DNA of 64,000 bases from Palaemon carinicauda (Eukaryota; Arthropoda; Malacostraca; Decapoda; Palaemonidae): assembly GCF_036898095.1 (NCBI RefSeq), contig NC_090730.1, positions 27,803,943 to 27,867,942 on the forward strand, read 5' to 3'. Shown one piece after another: positions 23,037 to 32,977 of the stretch. The position numbers and the translations under genes are program-made. A model generated the notes under the pieces. That model saw only the letters and a program-made list of their open reading frames with translations. It searched no databases and was not told the origin of the DNA. Numbering within the stretch: position 1 is the first letter of the stretch; each line of letters begins with the position of its first letter.

Positions 23037-23420
23037 CTATTGAAGCAAAGGGTCTCGGTCAATACTTCTCCACTCATCATCTCCCACTTCACGCTTCATA
23101 GTTCTCAGCCATGTAGGCCTGGGTCTTCCAACTCTCCTAGTGCCTCGTAGAGCCCAGTTAACCAATCTTTCTTGATGAGTGTGAAGAGCATGCTTAAACC
23201 ATCTCTATCTACCCCTCACCATGATCTCATCCACATATGACACTCGAGTAATCTCTCGTATAGTTTAATTTCTAATCCTCTCCTGCCATTCAACTCCCAA
23301 TATTCTTCAGAGGCTTTGTTCTCAAAACTGTTAAATCTGTTGGAGATTGTTTCATTGTAAGTCTGTTGATTCTACTTATTCTCATTATATGCCCTGTCCA
23401 TGTCCATTTCTTTTTCTTAC
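23037..23420 (-). pseudogene. Decayed LINE C-terminal fragment
   Basis: On the minus strand, 23201 to 23037 reads through about 54 codons: WFKHALHTHQERLVNWALRG, then TRRVGRPRPTWLRTMKREVG and DDEWRSIDRDPL before a stop. The WF.HA.., GRRxGRPR.TW and W...A.DR pattern is the usual end of RTE-like and related LINEs. Further upstream (to about 23420) KWTWTGHIMRIS resembles the W.WxGH.xR motif but the frames are broken. Confidence 0.6.
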
Positions 23421-23710
23421 ATGTTAGAATATCCACTACTTAGTTTGCTTTCATATCCATGTTGCTCTTTTTCTGTTTCTTAGTGTTATTCCCATCATTA
23501 TTTTTTCCCTAGCTCATTGAGTTGTAACTAGCTTATGTTTTAAGGCTTTAGTAAGACTCCAAGTTTCTGATGCCTGAGTTAATACTGGTAGGACCATTTG
23601 ATAACCAGCAGTGGACTAGAAACAGCTGCATTTGTTGTTGGTGTGTTGTTGTTGTATACAGTCAGCCTGCGCTTTGCATGAGTTTATACTTCTCGATTTC
23701 ACCACCTATG

Positions 23711-23817
<107 letters not shown>

Positions 23818-24264
23818 GTGATATATATTTAAAATATTTATATGTTGATGCATGTTAATATGTGAATCAGCAAGGAATTTTAATCATGTATGAGTAACTA
23901 GGATAAGACTATCTTTAAAGTAAAATAGGTTTTTGTAATGCTTACATTATTGGTACAGTGTATTTCTTTAGTGGTTAGTCATGTGACCAACTTTTACAGG
24001 ATTGAGTTGTTTACATCTGAGGTGGGGTCAGCTGGGTCCTTATCCAGGCTCTTCACACCCTTTCAATAAAGGAATAATGATGAAATTTGGATGAGTATTG
24101 GAATAAGAATATTTTTAAGAAAAAAGTTTTCTTGATATTTTTAAGGGGAAGGACATTTATTTAGCTCTTGTAATGGCTTAGTTTTCATCATCATAGAAAG
24201 GGATTTGGCACTGATAGTTCAAGAGTGCTGTACAAGTTTGTTTATTATTTCCTTTGTTTTCCAG

Positions 24265-24507
24265 GCTAAAAGAGGAGGCATGCTTAGATGGGGTCACATT
24301 GAAATGATTCGAATGACTATTGCACGAAAAATAGATACCAAAAGAATGTTTGCAGTTTGGCGAATAGATTCACCTTGGCTACCTAGAACGAAAAGAGGAC
24401 AAGGAAAGCGCATGGGTGGTGGTAAAGGTCCAATTGATCACTATGTTTCTCCAGTAAGGGCTGAGAGGATCATCATTGAGGTCGGAGGCAAATGTTCATT
24501 TGAAGAA
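24265..24507 (+). CDS. mRpL16: Mitochondrial ribosomal protein uL16m, internal exon
   Basis: 81 codons, phase 0 at both ends, between an acceptor (TTTTCCAG, ending 24264) and a consensus donor (GTAAGT at 24508). The reading begins AKRGGMLRWGHIEMIRM and includes RTKRGQGKRMGGGKGPIDHY, then VSPVRAERIIIEVGGKCSFEE. The GKRMGGGKGPIDHYV stretch is the hallmark of the L16 family: uL16m binds large-subunit rRNA near the peptidyl-transferase centre and the tRNA sites of the mitochondrial ribosome. It joins in frame to the exon at 33758. Exons for the N-terminal roughly 90-100 residues were not found and may lie upstream, beyond the LINE or the window. Confidence 0.93.
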
Positions 24508-24669
24508 GTAAGTACCGGTATTTAAAAAGTTACTAAATAGTTTTGGCGTTTTGCATTATAGAATTTTCCTAATAATTTTGCAATGTCAGAAAAATCTCAT
24601 CAAATATTCATATGCCCATATATTTCAAATGCTACCATTTGGAAGGAAAAAATGGAAACTAGAGAGAGT

Positions 24670-26580
24670 TTAGGGGCCAAAATCATTTTTTTTACCGGAT
24701 AGAAGCAAGAGAATCCTCAGGTCCACAGATCTGATAGTCATCTTGATCTGAGCAGGACAGCATTAAGGAAGGCATTGACCCTTGAGGAGCACCGAAGAGC
24801 TGATCAATGCCAAGGTTCTCCCTGGAGGCGGAGCCATGGTCAGTTCCCTTAGTCTATTGCAGTCACAAATGAGCGCAAGGCCATTCGCAAAGTAACACTC
24901 TGACTCTGGATTCTCTGCCTCCGTCACTACCAGTGTTAAGATTCAATACCTTATGGGTAGACAAATGCTGAATATCCTCATACATAGTCAAGGTAGAGGG
25001 TCTGGCAGGTTGCTTTGGGGATTCATTTTCCCCACCACAATTACAAGCACTGTACCCCAAGGACAACATCAGCAATGTAATTGGGGCTGATGATGGCCGA
25101 CAAAAATGGGAGAAGAAACCCTGGCATTTATCACAGCAGAGACAAAAGGAGTAGCTCTTTTTCTACCAGGGCAGGAAGAAGGCCACAGCTCTTCTGCTGC
25201 CAATTCATGGTCTTCCATTGCAGGATTCCACTGTTTAGGTAGGAAGACTGAGGGAGGCCGCCGGAGCTCCTCCGTTACGTGGGCAAGGTGAATAGGGCCG
25301 TACACTTCCACCACGGCTGGGTACTTGGGGGAAACCTGGGCCAAGGCCCCATGGGCCATGATACAAGATCCCAGCCCTATGCACCAGTCCTAAGGGTATT
25401 AAACATATGGCCGGGGCTCTGAGAAACCACTCGAGTGTCGTCCAACCACCACCATGAGAGAGTTAGTGTGGTAAGTAGTATTTTCCTTATTACTACGACT
25501 AGTCTTCATGGACTTCTCTTTACTAACTTCATAGAAGAAGGAGAACAGTCAGAAGCTGAAGAGGAGTTTGAGGAGGAAGAAGATTGGGCACGTTTCTTCC
25601 TCTTGCCAATCTTTATTTCAGGTTCTGTAAGTAGAGGAGTTGAGGTCTTAGCGACCATCGATGATGATGTTCCCTTTAGAGGAGAAACCTCACTGGATGC
25701 TCCAAAAGAAGCCAAAACACTGGGAAACACTTTCACAGGGGACAAGGGAGGCCCCATTACTAGGGCTTGCAACACTGCAGGATCTAGAGTCTCAGACTAA
25801 TACTGGGAACATCATTGGGGTCACACCAACTACGCCCTTAATCATGGCATCACCATGAGAGACACTGTCAGAGGACACGGAGGTGAGGTGGCATTAGCTA
25901 ACAGCTCCTTTAACTAAATCATAGAGGGCCTCCCTGTCGGGCCTAAGGAGACGAAGATCCTTCAATCTTCAGTAGGATGCGGCAATCATTGGGGGAACCT
26001 CATGTCACCAACACCTGAAAAGCCTGCTGACGTAGATCAGAGGTCACCACCTTACCCCTGACGCATACTATCTGTGGACTAAGCCAGAGTTGTACGCACA
26101 GAGGTGAAAGACTTCCTAGGTGTCTTCTTGGGTGTTGTCAAAACTGACACCAAAAAGGGTTTAGAGCATTCTTTCTCCCCATCGTAGCATAAAGCTGCTA
26201 AGAAAACCATGACCTACACTTGGCACACGGGGATCATTGCAAACAATCATGCCCTCTACAAGACACTCAGAGTGAGTGTGAATCTACAGTTGTTTTGTCA
26301 TAAATCAGTTGCAATATCCACTCTTTCCCTGGCAAGTGCAAATCTGCTACACGTCCATAGACACAAACAGCATCAAGCAACATTCACTTTTGCAAAAAAA
26401 AGATCAAATTGTCAGAGTGCAACAGCACGTCGGAACTCGTTGCAGCCAAAGACGAAAGTGAAGAGCTTCCGACAGGAAAACAGGTCTTCTCACCTGCACT
26501 CACCGCTTGTCATTAACTATGTAAACAAATTCTATGACCATTCTAGCTCAGCTGAAGACATTTCCTTATTTTAAAGAACG
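24670..26580 (-). pseudogene. Probable decayed antisense retroelement gag-like sequence
   Basis: GC-richer than the surrounding intron, with several minus-strand open stretches: 25069-25359, 25506-25775 (basic and Ser-rich, GKRKKRAQSSSSSNSSS) and a CRGHDC...CAKCRSW pattern near 26220-26280 that recalls the Cys cluster of DIRS-type gags. Reading order on the minus strand (Cys cluster first, then acidic and Ser-rich parts) fits a gag. I cannot assign a family with certainty. Confidence 0.4.
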
Positions 26581-26653
26581 AAAGGTTTGTATACGTTTAG
26601 GGACAATTTTTTCTGTGTAATATCAATATAAGTCATCTTTCAAGAACAAGCAA

Positions 26654-26825
26654 TTTTCAATATTAATCTTACCCGATGATCATGTAGCTGTCAACTCCGT
26701 TGCCCGACAGAAATCTAAGGTCGGGATACGCCAGCGATCGCTATACAGGTGGGGGTGTACACAACAGCGCCATCTGTGAGCAGGTACTCAAGTACTTCTT
26801 GTCAACAAGAACTCAATTTTTCCTC
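26654..26825 (+). repeat. DIRS-C left inverted terminal repeat
   Basis: Identical by eye to the reverse complement of about 32978-33168 from TTACCCGATGATCATGTAGC inward, including the private CAGAAATCTAAGGTCGGG variant. Confidence 0.93.
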
Positions 26826-27036
26826 TGTCGTGCCACCGGCAAGACCTACTTGGATACGCTGTTGATTCTGGAGTTGTTTTTCACGATTTTGGTGATGTAT
26901 TCGCTCTAGATTTTAGCCTTCGCTATTCAGGAATCTTTATCATTAGCTTAGCAAGCTTTTTGATTTAATTTGGATTAATTGTTAACGAACTTTGCTAGAT
27001 TTTGGAATTCCCCCTTGACTATTTCTACAATTCAAG

Positions 27037-29475
27037 ATGTCTGACCAGTCTCAAGTCCCTAAGTACAGGCAGTGTAGTGTTAGGGCTTGTACTAGGCGTC
27101 TTCCGAAGGCCTCCATAGATCCTCACACCGTTTGTTCCAATTGTAGGGGTAAATCCTGTCAATTGGAAGATCGATGTGAGGAATGCGCTGGGCTTTCGGA
27201 ATTCGATATTAACGAATTCCTTAAAAATGCACGTAGGCTAGAGAAGGATAGGATCAGGAGGAGTTCTTCTCGCTCTTTTGATTTTTCCTCTCCCCATGCC
27301 CCTCAACCTATTCCTTCCCCTGTAGTGGTGACTCCCGACCCTGCTACTAGTGCTCAGCCCTCCATGGCGGATATGATGCGTGCCATTCAGGCTCTTGGTG
27401 ACAGAGTGGAGTCATTGGCTAATGACCGTAATCAGCTTTTGGCAGATGTCAAAGAGCTGAAAGCGCAAAGTGCAGTGGGAAGTGTTGTGAGTGCAAGTGA
27501 AGTGAAAAGTGTCAGTGTCAGTGTTGCGCATGAGGGTACATCTGTTCGTGCCAGTCGTCCTCCCAGTCCGGGACCTCTTGCAAGCTCCCAAGCCCAGGGG
27601 AGAAGCAATGTCGAAGGACCAAAGGGTTCGGCAGGCCTTGATCAGCGTACGGATGTACCCTCAGTGGTTGCGGACGTATCTGTCAGAGATCGTCCCATCC
27701 ACAAACAGACGAATGAGCCCTATCATTCCTCGTCTGTGGAAGAAGTTTCGAGGAAGAAACGTTGGACCAAGGTCTCACGACCTCTCAAGCGTAAGGTCCC
27801 TTCCGAGCGAGTCCAACGGCCCAGGTGTAGCCACTGGGTCAGTTCGGACTCGCCGCAGTCTTCCGAAGACTGCACACCTCCCAAGAGAGGTAGAGTGGTT
27901 CCGCAGCAGGCAACTTCTCCGTCTGTTGCCGCACCAACCACGGTAGATCCTAAGTGGTCCATGCTGCAGACTATGCAGTCTCAGCTTGCTTCCTTTATGC
28001 AGGAGTATCGTGCTGAGAAGGTTGACACGGCACCAGTTAACCTACAACCTGCCACGGTTGTGCGCTCAGCAGATACTGCGGCTGCCTGCTCCCACACTCC
28101 ACCTGTGAGAGCTCCACCACTGTTGCGCAGTCCACCCTGCCAGACGCATGTTCATGCTGCACCCTCCGTTGACATGCGTGAGCTACCGCATCAGCAGTGG
28201 GAAGGTGCTGTAGAGCTGCCGTGTTTTGACACAATGCGGCATGCTCCGCAACCCATGCGGCATGCTCCGCATCCCATACGGCATGCTCCGCTACCCACGG
28301 CAGTCCCTCCCACGCACCAGCACTCTGCTTTTGTTGTTGCCAGCTCGCAGACTGACCAGCAGCGGCATGATGTTGGATCCGCAGCAGCTACGCATGCACC
28401 CGTGCTGCCGGATTCAGCCGTTCAGCTTTCTGCTCCACCTTTGCCACTTCCTACTCAGCTTTCGGATGATGGAGTATCGGATGACGAAGCTGCACATTTG
28501 GACGAACCGCACTCCGACTTAGAGGGACCCAAGTCTACGCCTCCCTCCTTAGACTTTCGGAAAGTCCTTGCCTTGTTCAGGGACTTGTATCCGGAACAGT
28601 TTGTGTCTGCAACCCCTCGCTCTCCTCCCTCCGAGTTTGCTCTGGGCATGCAGTCAGCAGCTCCTGCCTTCACCAAACTTGTCCTCGCACGCTCATCCAA
28701 GAGAGCTTTGAGGGTTATGGGAGAGTGGTTGCAGTCCAAGAAGCAACTGGGGAAGACTGCTTTCATCTTTCCGCCTACCAAGCTTGCTTCCAAATCTAGC
28801 GTCTGGTATGCCACGGGAGAGGAACCCGGCTTGGGAGTTCCTGCCTCTGCCCAGGGCGACTTCTCAAGTCTGGTTGACTCTCCCCGCAGGCTGGCTATGA
28901 GACGATCTAAGATTTGCTGGTCCTTTTCTGACATGGATCATCTGTTGAAGGGAGTCTTTCTTGCTTTTGAGATCTTCAACTTCCTCGATTGGTGTTTGGG
29001 AGCGTTAAGCAGAAAGACTTCCCCTTCGGATAAGGACTCTGCCATGCTTATCATGTCTAGCATGGACAAAGCCATTCGGGATGGGTCTGGTGAGCTTGCG
29101 GCTTCGTACGTGTCGGGAGTGCTTAAGAAGAGAGAAAATCTTTGCTCCTTCTTGTCCTCTGGGATCACTCCTTGCCAGAAGTCGGAGTTGTTGTTTGCTC
29201 CTCTCTCCAAGTGTCTCTTTCCGGAGGAGCTGATCAAGGGGATGGCTGCCTCGTTGATCCAGAAGGATACCCATGACCTGATGGCTTCTTCCGCACGTAA
29301 GGCTAAAGCTTTACCTTCCGTGCCTAGACCTTTCCGTTCTGCCGCAGTGGACACACCAGCAACTAGGTTCATCCCGCCCTTTCGTGGCAGAACCTCCAGC
29401 AGAGGAGGTACCCGTGCCGACAGTCACCGTGGCAAATCGAAGAAGGGTTCCAAGTCCGCAAAAGGCAGAATCTGA
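27037..29475 (+). CDS. DIRS-C gag-like protein (812 aa)
   Basis: The structural protein of the element, expected to package its RNA. The start is the first ATG after the leader and is shared with D. Residues 1-55 form a Cys/His cluster (C13, C18, H30, C33, C36, C41, C47, C50) likely to bind zinc. Residues about 60-75 are basic (RRLEKDRIRRSSSR). Residues about 108-145 are a predicted coiled coil (ALGDRVESLANDRNQLLADV). The middle is Pro/Ser/His-rich with three RHAPxPxx-type heptads near residues 403-425. The C-terminal 290 residues are more ordered (FGLGVPAS-like block, FLDWCLGALSRKTSPSDKDS). The end is Arg/Lys/Gly-rich (RGRTSSRGGTRAD). It overlaps the RT frame by 92 bases. Confidence 0.9.
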   Translation: MSDQSQVPKYRQCSVRACTRRLPKASIDPHTVCSNCRGKSCQLEDRCEECAGLSEFDINEFLKNARRLEKDRIRRSSSRSFDFSSPHAPQPIPSPVVVTPDPATSAQPSMADMMRAIQALGDRVESLANDRNQLLADVKELKAQSAVGSVVSASEVKSVSVSVAHEGTSVRASRPPSPGPLASSQAQGRSNVEGPKGSAGLDQRTDVPSVVADVSVRDRPIHKQTNEPYHSSSVEEVSRKKRWTKVSRPLKRKVPSERVQRPRCSHWVSSDSPQSSEDCTPPKRGRVVPQQATSPSVAAPTTVDPKWSMLQTMQSQLASFMQEYRAEKVDTAPVNLQPATVVRSADTAAACSHTPPVRAPPLLRSPPCQTHVHAAPSVDMRELPHQQWEGAVELPCFDTMRHAPQPMRHAPHPIRHAPLPTAVPPTHQHSAFVVASSQTDQQRHDVGSAAATHAPVLPDSAVQLSAPPLPLPTQLSDDGVSDDEAAHLDEPHSDLEGPKSTPPSLDFRKVLALFRDLYPEQFVSATPRSPPSEFALGMQSAAPAFTKLVLARSSKRALRVMGEWLQSKKQLGKTAFIFPPTKLASKSSVWYATGEEPGLGVPASAQGDFSSLVDSPRRLAMRRSKICWSFSDMDHLLKGVFLAFEIFNFLDWCLGALSRKTSPSDKDSAMLIMSSMDKAIRDGSGELAASYVSGVLKKRENLCSFLSSGITPCQKSELLFAPLSKCLFPEELIKGMAASLIQKDTHDLMASSARKAKALPSVPRPFRSAAVDTPATRFIPPFRGRTSSRGGTRADSHRGKSKKGSKSAKGRI

Positions 29476-31534
29476 CTGCCTTCCTCTCCAGACAGCAGTG
29501 GGAGCCAGGCTCAAGAACTTCTGGCAAGCTTGGGAGAGCAGAGGTGCAGACGCTCAGTCTGTGAAGTTGCTAAGGGAGGGGTACAGAATTCCGTTCTGCC
29601 GCAGTCCCCCTCTAGCAACGTCTCCCATCAACCTCTCTCCCAACTACAAGGAGAAGGACAAGAGGCTAGCGTTGCAACAAGAGGTGTCGCTCTTGCTACA
29701 AAAGGGAGCGGTAGTCATAGTCCGGGACCATCAATCCCCGGGCTTCTACAACCGTCTCTTCCTGGTAGCGAAGAAGACAGGAGGTTGGAGACCGGTGCTG
29801 GACGTCAGTGCTCTCAATGCTTTTGTCACCAAGCAGACGTTCACGATGGAGACGACGAAGTCGGTCCTAGCAGCGGTCAGGAAGGAAGACTGGATGGTCT
29901 CGTTAGACCTGAAAGACGCGTACTTTCATGTCCCCGTCCATCCAGACTCCCAACCTTTCCTAAGGTTCGTCTTTGGAAAGGTCGTGTACCAGTTCCAAGC
30001 CCTGTGCTTTGGCCTAAGCACGGCACCTCTTGTGTTTACCAAACTGATGAGGAATATTGCCAAATTCCTTCACTTGGCAGACATCAGAGCCTCCCTCTAT
30101 TTGGACGACTGGCTTTTAAGAGCTCCGTCAAGTCGTCGCTGTCTGGAGAATCTCAGATGGACTATGGATCTGACCAAGGAATTGGGCCTCCTGGTCAATA
30201 TAGAGAAGTCCCAACTCGTCCCATCCCAAACCATTGTCTATCTAGGTATGGAGATTCAGAGTCGAGCTTTTCGGGCTTTTCCGTCGGCCCCAAGGATCAG
30301 TCAAGCCCTAGAATGCATCCAGAGCATGCTGAGAAGGAACCGATGTTCAGTCAGGCAGTGGATGAGTCTAACAGGGACACTTTCATCGCTGGCCCAGTTC
30401 ATCGAGTTAGGGAGACTCCACCTCCGCCCCCTTCAGTATCATCTAGCTGCTCACTGGAGAAAGGACATGACGCTGGAGGCGGTCTCAGTGCCTCTTTCCG
30501 AAGAGATGAGGTCTACACTGACGTGGTGGAAGAACAGCATTCTTCTCAAGGAAGGTCTACCATTGGCTGTTCAGACCCCCGACCACCGTCTCTTCTCGGA
30601 CGCATCGGACACGGGCTGGGGTGCGACACTGGACGGACAGGAATGCTTGGGCACGTGGAATCAGGAGCAAAGGACACTTCACATCAACTGCAAGGAGCTT
30701 TTGGCAGTTCATCTGGCCTTGATAAACTTCAAGTCCCTCCAGCTAAGCAAGGTGGTGGAGGTGAACTCCGACAACACCACAGCCTTGGCGTACATCTCCA
30801 AGCAAGGAGGGACTCATTCGAGGAAGTTGTTCGAGATCGCAAGGGACCTCCTCATTTGGTCAAAAGATCGAAAGATTTCGCTGGTAACGAGGTTCATTCA
30901 GGGCGACATGAATGTCATGGCAGATCGCCTCAGCCGGAAGGGTCAGGTCATCCCCACAGAGTGGACCCTTCACAAGAATGTTTGCAGCAGACTATGGACC
31001 CTGTGGGGTCAGCCCACCATAGATCTATTCGCTACCTCGATGACCAAGAGGCTCCCGATGTATTGTTCTCCGATTCCAGACCCAGCAGCAGTTCACGTGG
31101 ATGCCTTTCTGCTGGATTGGTCCCATCTAGACCTGTATGCGTTCCCTCCGTTCAAGATTGTCAACAGGGTACTTCAGAAGTTCGCCTCTCACGAAGGGAC
31201 ACGGTTGACGTTGGTTGCTCCCCTCTGGCCCGCGAGAGAATGGTTCACCGAGGTACTGCAATGGGTAGTGGACGTTCCCAGGACTCTTCCTCTAAGAGTG
31301 GACCTTCTGCGTCAGCCGCACGTAAAGAAGGTACACCCAAGCCTCCACGCTCTTCGTCTGACTGCCTTCAGACTATCGAAAGACTCTCAAGAGCTAGAGG
31401 CTTTTCGAAGGAGGCAGCCAGAGCGATTGCCAGAGCAAGGAGGACATCCACTCTCAGAGTCTATCAGTCAAAATGGGAAGTCTTCCGAAGCTGGTGCAAG
31501 GCGAATGCAGTTTCCTCAACCAGTACCTCTGTAA
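29384..31534 (+). CDS. DIRS-C reverse transcriptase / RNase H / methyltransferase-like protein (716 aa)
   Basis: Copies the element RNA into DNA. RT motifs: VSLDLKDAYFHVPVHPD (motif A, residues about 170-187), LCFGLSTAPLVFTKLM (motif B) and YLDDW at residues 239-243 (catalytic pair). The RNase H domain has Asp at 406 (FSDASDTGWGA), then CKELLAVHLAL, VNSDNTTALAYI and MNVMADRLSR. Residues about 535-650 are the DIRS methyltransferase-like domain (TIDLFATSMTKRL, DAFLLDWSHLDLYAFPPF with FPPF at about 587-590, LVAPLWPAREW). The frame lies +1 relative to gag and overlaps its end, so it needs a frameshift or internal start. The initiating Met is not certain. It also fully overlaps the upstream part of the recombinase frame. 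Confidence 0.93.
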   Translation: MAEPPAEEVPVPTVTVANRRRVPSPQKAESDCLPLQTAVGARLKNFWQAWESRGADAQSVKLLREGYRIPFCRSPPLATSPINLSPNYKEKDKRLALQQEVSLLLQKGAVVIVRDHQSPGFYNRLFLVAKKTGGWRPVLDVSALNAFVTKQTFTMETTKSVLAAVRKEDWMVSLDLKDAYFHVPVHPDSQPFLRFVFGKVVYQFQALCFGLSTAPLVFTKLMRNIAKFLHLADIRASLYLDDWLLRAPSSRRCLENLRWTMDLTKELGLLVNIEKSQLVPSQTIVYLGMEIQSRAFRAFPSAPRISQALECIQSMLRRNRCSVRQWMSLTGTLSSLAQFIELGRLHLRPLQYHLAAHWRKDMTLEAVSVPLSEEMRSTLTWWKNSILLKEGLPLAVQTPDHRLFSDASDTGWGATLDGQECLGTWNQEQRTLHINCKELLAVHLALINFKSLQLSKVVEVNSDNTTALAYISKQGGTHSRKLFEIARDLLIWSKDRKISLVTRFIQGDMNVMADRLSRKGQVIPTEWTLHKNVCSRLWTLWGQPTIDLFATSMTKRLPMYCSPIPDPAAVHVDAFLLDWSHLDLYAFPPFKIVNRVLQKFASHEGTRLTLVAPLWPAREWFTEVLQWVVDVPRTLPLRVDLLRQPHVKKVHPSLHALRLTAFRLSKDSQELEAFRRRQPERLPEQGGHPLSESISQNGKSSEAGARRMQFPQPVPL

Positions 31535-32433
31535 CGCAGATAGCTGACTTCCTGTTACATCTAAGGAATGTAAGATCCCTATCAGCTCTTACGATCAAGG
31601 GTTACAGAAGCATGTTGGCAGCGGTCTTCCGCCACAGAGGCTTAGATCTTTCCACCAACAAAGATCTACAGGACCTCCTTAGGTCTTTTGAGACCTCAAA
31701 GGAACGTCGGTTGTCCACACCAGGCTGGAACCTAGACGTGGTTTTAAGGTTCCTGATGTCAGCAAGATTTGAACCGCTTCAATCAGCCTCTTTTAAGGAT
31801 CTCACATTAAAGACTCTTTTCCTCGTTTGCCTAGCAACAGCTAAAAGAGTCAGTGAGATCCACGCCTTCAGCAGGAACATAGGTTTTACATCTGAAACGG
31901 CTACGTGTTCCTTGCAGCTCGGTTTTTTGGCTAAAAACGAGCTTCCTTCTCGTCCTTGGCCCAAGTCGTTCGAGATCCCAAGCCTGTCCAACTTGGTGGG
32001 GAACGAACTAGAGAGAGTACTTTGCCCAGTAAGAGCTCTTAAGTACTATTTAAGACGTACAAAGCCATTACGAGGACAATCAGAAGCTTTATGGTGTTCT
32101 ATCAAGAAACCTGCTTTACCGATGTCTAAGAACGCAGTTTCTTACTACATCAGGCTTTTGATTAGAGAGGCCCATTCTCATCTGAAGGAAGAAGACCTTG
32201 CTTTGCTGAAGGTAAGGACACATGAAGTTAGGGCTGTCGCTACTTCAGTGGCCTTCAAACAGAACCGTTCTCTGCAGAGTGTTATGGATGCAACCTATTG
32301 GAGAAGCAAGTCAGTGTTCGCATCATTTTACCTCAAAGATGTCCAGTCTCTTTACGAGAACTGCTACACCCTGGGACCATTCGTAGCAGCGAGTGCAGTA
32401 GTAGGTGAGGGCTCAACCACTACATTCCCATAA
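29530..32433 (+). CDS. DIRS-C tyrosine recombinase ORF (967 codons; recombinase is the C-terminal ~375)
   Basis: Integrates the circular DNA intermediate. The recombinase part starts near 31310 (SSDCLQTIERLSRARGF), with a core-binding region (TSTLRVYQSKWEVFRSW, APTIKGYRSMLAAVFRHRG-like) and a catalytic core: R773 (ATAKRVSEIHAF), H898 and R901 (RTHEVRAVATS) and Y934 (SVFASFYLKDV). The first about 590 codons run in the frame -1 to RT across RT/RNase H and are Ser/Gly/Arg-rich with no known domain. Whether they are translated is unknown. In C this frame is continuous with gag except for the gag TGA at 29473. Confidence 0.9.
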   Translation: MGEQRCRRSVCEVAKGGVQNSVLPQSPSSNVSHQPLSQLQGEGQEASVATRGVALATKGSGSHSPGPSIPGLLQPSLPGSEEDRRLETGAGRQCSQCFCHQADVHDGDDEVGPSSGQEGRLDGLVRPERRVLSCPRPSRLPTFPKVRLWKGRVPVPSPVLWPKHGTSCVYQTDEEYCQIPSLGRHQSLPLFGRLAFKSSVKSSLSGESQMDYGSDQGIGPPGQYREVPTRPIPNHCLSRYGDSESSFSGFSVGPKDQSSPRMHPEHAEKEPMFSQAVDESNRDTFIAGPVHRVRETPPPPPSVSSSCSLEKGHDAGGGLSASFRRDEVYTDVVEEQHSSQGRSTIGCSDPRPPSLLGRIGHGLGCDTGRTGMLGHVESGAKDTSHQLQGAFGSSSGLDKLQVPPAKQGGGGELRQHHSLGVHLQARRDSFEEVVRDRKGPPHLVKRSKDFAGNEVHSGRHECHGRSPQPEGSGHPHRVDPSQECLQQTMDPVGSAHHRSIRYLDDQEAPDVLFSDSRPSSSSRGCLSAGLVPSRPVCVPSVQDCQQGTSEVRLSRRDTVDVGCSPLARERMVHRGTAMGSGRSQDSSSKSGPSASAARKEGTPKPPRSSSDCLQTIERLSRARGFSKEAARAIARARRTSTLRVYQSKWEVFRSWCKANAVSSTSTSVTQIADFLLHLRNVRSLSALTIKGYRSMLAAVFRHRGLDLSTNKDLQDLLRSFETSKERRLSTPGWNLDVVLRFLMSARFEPLQSASFKDLTLKTLFLVCLATAKRVSEIHAFSRNIGFTSETATCSLQLGFLAKNELPSRPWPKSFEIPSLSNLVGNELERVLCPVRALKYYLRRTKPLRGQSEALWCSIKKPALPMSKNAVSYYIRLLIREAHSHLKEEDLALLKVRTHEVRAVATSVAFKQNRSLQSVMDATYWRSKSVFASFYLKDVQSLYENCYTLGPFVAASAVVGEGSTTTFP

Positions 32434-32838
32434 TCCCATAACCTTTTTTAATCTTTCTCTTGAAATGCTTTTTATTGTTGTTTTTGGGTTGTACGGAAGG
32501 CTAAGAAGCCTTCCGCATCCTGGTTGATTTGGCGGGTGGTCAAATTCTTTCTTGAGAAGCGCCTAGATTAGAGGTTGCGATGAGGTCCTTTAGTATGGGT
32601 TGCAGCCCTTCATACTTCAGCACCTAGGAGTCGCTCAGCATCATAAGAGGATCGCTAGGCTCAGTAAGGAAGACGTACTTAAAAAAGGCAGAGTAATGGT
32701 TCAAGTCGACTTCCTTACCAGGTACTTATTTATTTTATGTTTGTTATTTTGACTAACTGCTAAAATGAAATACGGGATACTTAGCTTCTAATGTTAACAT
32801 GTATGCTGGTCTCCACCCACCACCCTGGGTGTGAATCA

Positions 32839-32929
32839 GCTACATGATCATCGGGTAAGATTAATATTGAAAAATGTTATTTTCCTTAGTAAAATAAATT
32901 TTTGAATATACTTACCCGATGATCATGAA
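32839..32929 (+). repeat. DIRS-C internal complementary region
   Basis: GCTACATGATCATCGGGTAA then ATTAATATTGAAAAATGTTA then the reverse complement of the right end. It predicts the circle junction AACATTTTTCAATATT. Confidence 0.95.
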
Positions 32930-32977
32930 TTTAAGGACCCTCCCTTCCTCCCCATAGAGAACCAGTGGACCGAGGAG

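Noticed and set aside
28455..29372. Minus-strand open frames opposite gag of DIRS-C (and 38536-39444 opposite D)
   Set aside because: Mirror frames of a GC-rich coding region; they recur in C and D only because the sense strands are alike.
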